Positions 6,699 to 9,577 of a DNA stretch of 9,577 bases are shown in pieces. Source of the DNA: Lachnospiraceae bacterium (lineage in GTDB: Bacteria > Bacillota > Clostridia > Lachnospirales > Lachnospiraceae). A program made the translations under genes and the position numbers. Below the pieces are notes generated by a model. That model was not told the DNA's origin, made no database searches, and saw nothing but the letters and a program-made list of their open reading frames with translations. Numbering within the stretch: the stretch's first letter is position 1; each line of letters starts with the position of its first letter. The DNA lies in the NCBI GenBank assembly GCA_022790905.1, contig JAAVYC010000026.1, positions 1 to 9,577 on the forward strand, read 5' to 3'.

Positions 6699-6713
6699 CT
6701 ATTTTGTCTCCTT

Positions 6714-6733
6714 TTTCATATACTATTATGAAA
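6714..6733. promoter_or_regulatory. Perfect 7-bp dyad between response regulator operon and M23 gene
   Basis: TTTCATA and TATGAAA form an exact inverted repeat with a 6-bp spacer (6721-6726). It overlaps -10-like boxes for both directions: CATAAT on the minus strand (fwd 6725-6730), and TATACT (6719-6724) or TATTAT (6724-6729) on the plus strand. It is a candidate operator acting on both divergent units. In RNA it would be a weak AT-only hairpin. Neither direction has a convincing -35 box, so promoter positions are uncertain. Confidence 0.4.
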
Positions 6734-6752
6734 TGAAATTAGGACGATCACT

Positions 6753-7820
6753 ATGAAAAATCGAAAAAAACTATCCGCTATCCTCCTTGTAGAGACTCTT
6801 TGCCTATTGGTAATGTGTGTTTTCTTTGTCCAATTACAGCGTACACAGACTGTCTCCTCTACACAAACCAAAGATTCAGGGAAAAAAACAAAAAAAGATT
6901 TTATTAAATGGGTGGATTTTAACGTTCCCTATGAGGCCCTTTGCATCGCTTACGACTTGGATGTGGAAAGCCATGACACCGAAGTTCCTCTAAATTGGAT
7001 TGAACTTCTCGCTTATGCTGCCGCAAAAAGCGGTGGGACTTTCGCAAAAGATTCCACAAAATTAATTATGGAAACAGCGACCGATCTGAAAAACAAATCC
7101 ACTTCCATGAAAAAGTTGACGAAGAATTTAAAAAATTACGATTATTACTTAGAGTCCTATACGGCTATTTTAGGTGGTTATGTGGGTGAGTATGAGATCG
7201 AGACGAAACCCGGAAATGGAAAATATAAAAAGCAATATGGTCTAAAAGCTTACTCTCCAATCGCAAAGGGATTTCCCTATTCTGATTATGATGATTTTGG
7301 GACATCGAGAAGCTATGGATACAGTCGTCCTCATCTAGGACACGACATGATGGGACAAATCGGTACTCCAATTATTGCTGTGGAATCTGGATATATCGAG
7401 GCTCTTGGCTGGAATCAATATGGCGGTTGGCGTATCGGGATCCGAAGTTTTGACAAAAAACGTTATTACTATTATGCTCATTTGCGCCAAAATTCCCCCT
7501 ATCAGAAAGGTCTGAAAGAGGGAAGTATTGTCACAGCAGGCGATGTCATAGGCTATATGGGACATACCGGCTACAGCAGCACCGAGAACACTAATAACAT
7601 CAAAGAAGTTCACCTGCACTTCGGTATTCAATTAATTTTTGACGAATCCCAAAAAGATGGAAATTCTGAAATCTGGATTAGTCCTTACCAGCTCACACGC
7701 TTTTTACATAAACATCAGAGTGAAGCCGCTAAAATCAATGACAGTAAGGTCTGGAAACGTACTCAGAAGATTAAGGATCCCGCCGTAACTGCCTATAAGC
7801 AGCGCTCAAAAAAGGATTAA
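6753..7820 (+). CDS. Membrane-anchored M23 (LytM-type) metallopeptidase
   Basis: A 355-residue protein with a basic start and a single hydrophobic helix (about 9-28), so a signal anchor or uncleaved signal sequence places the rest outside the membrane. Residues 30-60 are a Ser/Thr/Lys-rich linker, followed by a helical region (about 60-145) without a recognised motif. The M23 domain (about 184-295) has the complete zinc site and catalytic residues: His194 and Asp198 (H-L-G-H-D), His243 (Y-A-H-L) and H287-L-H289. Family knowledge: such enzymes cut peptidoglycan cross-bridges or stem peptides. Intact motifs argue for activity rather than a SpoIIQ-like inactive form. AGGA (6741-6744) sits 8 nt before the ATG. 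The gene is divergent from the two-component operon and convergent with the FtsX-like permease (2 nt between stop codons). A role in envelope remodelling or sporulation is possible; the sequence does not decide. Confidence 0.9.
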   Translation: MKNRKKLSAILLVETLCLLVMCVFFVQLQRTQTVSSTQTKDSGKKTKKDFIKWVDFNVPYEALCIAYDLDVESHDTEVPLNWIELLAYAAAKSGGTFAKDSTKLIMETATDLKNKSTSMKKLTKNLKNYDYYLESYTAILGGYVGEYEIETKPGNGKYKKQYGLKAYSPIAKGFPYSDYDDFGTSRSYGYSRPHLGHDMMGQIGTPIIAVESGYIEALGWNQYGGWRIGIRSFDKKRYYYYAHLRQNSPYQKGLKEGSIVTAGDVIGYMGHTGYSSTENTNNIKEVHLHFGIQLIFDESQKDGNSEIWISPYQLTRFLHKHQSEAAKINDSKVWKRTQKIKDPAVTAYKQRSKKD

Positions 7821-7822
7821 CC

Positions 7823-9577
7823 TTATCCCTGATAACGGATTCTCTCCACCAAGGAATCTTTTTTAATATTTCTACTCAAGATAAAAGATAGTGTCAATTG
7901 CAAGATTATAATAACTACAAACATCAAGATAATCTCTAACACCGGGAAATGGTAGACGTGCAGTCCCATCACTGCTTTCTCCTTTCCATAACAGAAAAAT
8001 GCATATCCAAGAGGTAGACCAAATACCACAGATACTAAAATTGTTCCGATTGTAAATAACAAGCCCTCTCTTTGCAGCATCTGATTCAGCTGTTTATTTG
8101 TCATGCCAATTGCCTGCAAAACGCCGAATTCCTGTCTCCTTGTAATCACATTGGTAATCATCGTATTCATCAGATTCATGAATCCGATCAAACCTATGAT
8201 AAACAAAAATGCATAAGCTACATATTTCATAAATTGTACAGCGAACGTCATATTTTTTAATGCATCCTGATATGTGCTGATCTCGATATGTTCTGCCTTT
8301 TCGAACAATTCCCCGATTGCGGTCTCCACCTGCCTTAAATCTTTTTCTTTGCAGTCCACATAAACATAACCATTCAGCTCCCCTTCTAAATCCAGCTCTT
8401 GAAACGTATCTTCTGACATAAGCCAATCTGTATCGGCCACCGGACCAGTTGCTCCCTGTACTGTTGTATTCCACGCTTTTTTATTAGGAAGTGTCACATC
8501 CAATTTCTGCCCAATCTCAAAGCCATTCTCTCTCAGGAAATAAGACGATCCGTAAAAAATAGCGTGATCTTTGACTGCTTTTTTATAGTTCAGAGAACCT
8601 TCATGGGTTTCTTTTTCCAATGCTCGAATTTCTTCCTGATCTAAAACGGATACTGTCATCGGTCCATGACCTTTGACGTCCATAATAAAGATCTTACGTG
8701 TCTTCACATTTTTTACACCATCAATCTCTCTTATCTTCTCTAATACAGAATCGGATAAAGGATTTTTTAATAAAATATGATCTAAGTTGTTCTCTGGATA
8801 TGCCTTATCATTCATTCTGTAATCCAGCTCTATCTTGAATTTTCCATGCTCTACATAACGTCTTGCCTCATATTCTTCATCCATATTTCCGACAAGATTT
8901 GCCACCACTACGAAAAGTACACAGGACAATCCCATGGTCAAAATTGTCGTTACTGTTCTCTTACGATTCTGTGAAAGATTTGCAAGCATCAGACTTTTTA
9001 CATTTGGCAATTCTTTTCCTATGCGGTTTCCACGTTTGCTCGTGCTGCTCTCTTGGTAGCGAATTGCTTCTATGGTAGATACGGATGCCACAATCTTCAT
9101 TGGTTTTTTCAAGGCAACCCATACCGTAGCAAAAGACAACACGATGACAATCAAAAGCATTGGAAACGAAAACAGTGAAATTTTTATCAGCTCCGCACCT
9201 TCCTGTAATCTCTGCGTTCCCATTTCCCCATAGAACAACGAATAAAACGAAATGAATGAAACGATATAACCAAATACCAATCCAATTGGCACACCAATAA
9301 GAGCTAAGGACATTCCCTCTCTTTGAATGACTTGTTTTAATTGCTTTTTTGTCATTCCTAGCGCTTTTAGCTTTCCATATTCCTGTATTTTCTGCGTAAT
9401 TCCCACTTGAAAAATGTTATAAATAACAATCACAGAAAATAATATAACAATTACCGCGATTCCCGCACAGCCTACGATTGTCTCCGTTCCGGGATCTAAG
9501 GCCCAGATCAGATACATTGTGTTGACAGAAACCCGTTTTTCTGGCACTCCAACCTTCTTACCAAGTTCTTTTATAAC
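7823..9577 (-). CDS. FtsX/MacB-like ABC transporter permease, C-terminal part (start beyond window)
   Basis: The frame is open to the window edge, giving 584 residues plus stop; the N-terminus (first helix and part of an outer domain) is missing. Numbering from the edge: helices at about 33-56, 89-110 and 133-154 form a first FtsX domain; a helix at 207-229 starts a second unit with an outer MacB-like periplasmic-core-type region (about 230-445); helices at 447-474, 505-528 and 546-567 form a second FtsX domain. The two domains repeat clear motifs: QEYGKLKALGMTKKQLKQVIQREG (66-88 region) against QEFGVLQAIGMTNKQLNQMLQREG (482-505 region), and E-A-I-R-Y-Q (170-175) against E-R-I-R-Y-Q at the C-terminus. 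Family knowledge: these permeases pair with a LolD/MacB-type ATPase and serve in peptide export, antimicrobial peptide resistance or envelope signalling. The ATPase is probably just outside the window. Substrate unknown. Confidence 0.9.
   Translation of the reverse strand, partial: VIKELGKKVGVPEKRVSVNTMYLIWALDPGTETIVGCAGIAVIVILFSVIVIYNIFQVGITQKIQEYGKLKALGMTKKQLKQVIQREGMSLALIGVPIGLVFGYIVSFISFYSLFYGEMGTQRLQEGAELIKISLFSFPMLLIVIVLSFATVWVALKKPMKIVASVSTIEAIRYQESSTSKRGNRIGKELPNVKSLMLANLSQNRKRTVTTILTMGLSCVLFVVVANLVGNMDEEYEARRYVEHGKFKIELDYRMNDKAYPENNLDHILLKNPLSDSVLEKIREIDGVKNVKTRKIFIMDVKGHGPMTVSVLDQEEIRALEKETHEGSLNYKKAVKDHAIFYGSSYFLRENGFEIGQKLDVTLPNKKAWNTTVQGATGPVADTDWLMSEDTFQELDLEGELNGYVYVDCKEKDLRQVETAIGELFEKAEHIEISTYQDALKNMTFAVQFMKYVAYAFLFIIGLIGFMNLMNTMITNVITRRQEFGVLQAIGMTNKQLNQMLQREGLLFTIGTILVSVVFGLPLGYAFFCYGKEKAVMGLHVYHFPVLEIILMFVVIIILQLTLSFILSRNIKKDSLVERIRYQG
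7838..7864 (+). terminator. Weak terminator for the M23 gene, inside the convergent permease gene
   Basis: GATTC (7838-7842) pairs with GAATC (7854-7858), extendable by flanking G-U pairs on both sides, followed immediately by T6 (7859-7864). It starts 18 nt after the M23 stop codon. The stem is short, so efficiency is uncertain. It lies within the last codons of the opposing permease gene. Confidence 0.38.

Noticed and set aside
7165..7631. Minus-strand frames (68 and 98 residues) inside the M23 gene
   Set aside because: They lie opposite the conserved catalytic domain and show no recognisable motif or ribosome binding site.
9545..9547. GTG at 9547 as the start of the FtsX-like permease
   Set aside because: The frame remains open to 9577 and the protein begins in mid-domain just before a membrane helix, so the gene continues beyond the window.
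1..9577. CRISPR arrays, tRNA or rRNA genes, insertion sequences, attachment sites
   Set aside because: No regularly spaced repeats, no tRNA-like fold, no transposase or integrase and no terminal inverted repeats were seen.

Overview
The window looks like chromosomal DNA from a low-GC, Gram-positive, anaerobic Clostridia-type bacterium, most likely a member of the Lachnospiraceae. The reasons are AT-rich intergenic DNA, strong AGGAGG-type ribosome binding sites, a rubrerythrin, and the protein families present. This assignment is inference from style and gene content, because no rRNA or marker gene is present. Nothing indicates a phage, plasmid, insertion sequence, CRISPR array, tRNA or rRNA.

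Layout, left to right. (1) Positions 1-310 hold the N-terminal part of a rubrerythrin gene on the minus strand, cut by the window edge. (2) A YbaK/EbsC-family aminoacyl-tRNA editing protein (388-855, minus) is divergent from an azlC-azlD pair (992-2012, plus), which encodes a branched-chain amino acid exporter. The two transcription units have clear sigma-A-type promoters whose -35 boxes overlap almost completely, and the azlCD start region carries a dyad. (3) A minus-strand operon runs from about 6700 to 2025: a possible 19-codon leader ORF, an OmpR-type response regulator, a histidine kinase, an ABC ATPase and two ABC-2-like permeases. A terminator-like hairpin sits between the kinase and the ATPase. 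(4) A plus-strand membrane-anchored M23 (LytM-type) peptidase gene (6753-7820) is divergent from the regulator operon across 115 bp that contain a perfect 7-bp dyad. (5) The right end (7823-9577, minus) is the C-terminal 584 residues of an FtsX/MacB-like ABC permease, ending 2 nt from the peptidase stop codon. Its start and probably its ATPase lie beyond the window.

How the parts may work together (inference). The two-component system probably senses an envelope or peptide signal and controls the ABC transporter encoded with it. The M23 peptidase shares its regulatory region and could be part of the same envelope response. The FtsX-type permease belongs to families often used for antimicrobial peptide resistance or envelope remodelling. 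AzlCD would export branched-chain amino acids. YbaK-like protein would clear mischarged tRNA. Rubrerythrin would detoxify peroxide.

The least ordinary items are the candidate mini-ORF with a strong ribosome binding site ending 1 nt before the response regulator, the dyad shared by the regulator and peptidase genes, the overlapping -35 boxes of ybaK and azlC, and the hairpin splitting the regulator genes from the transporter genes. I found no clearly new multi-gene system. The regulator, transporter and peptidase cluster is the best place to look.
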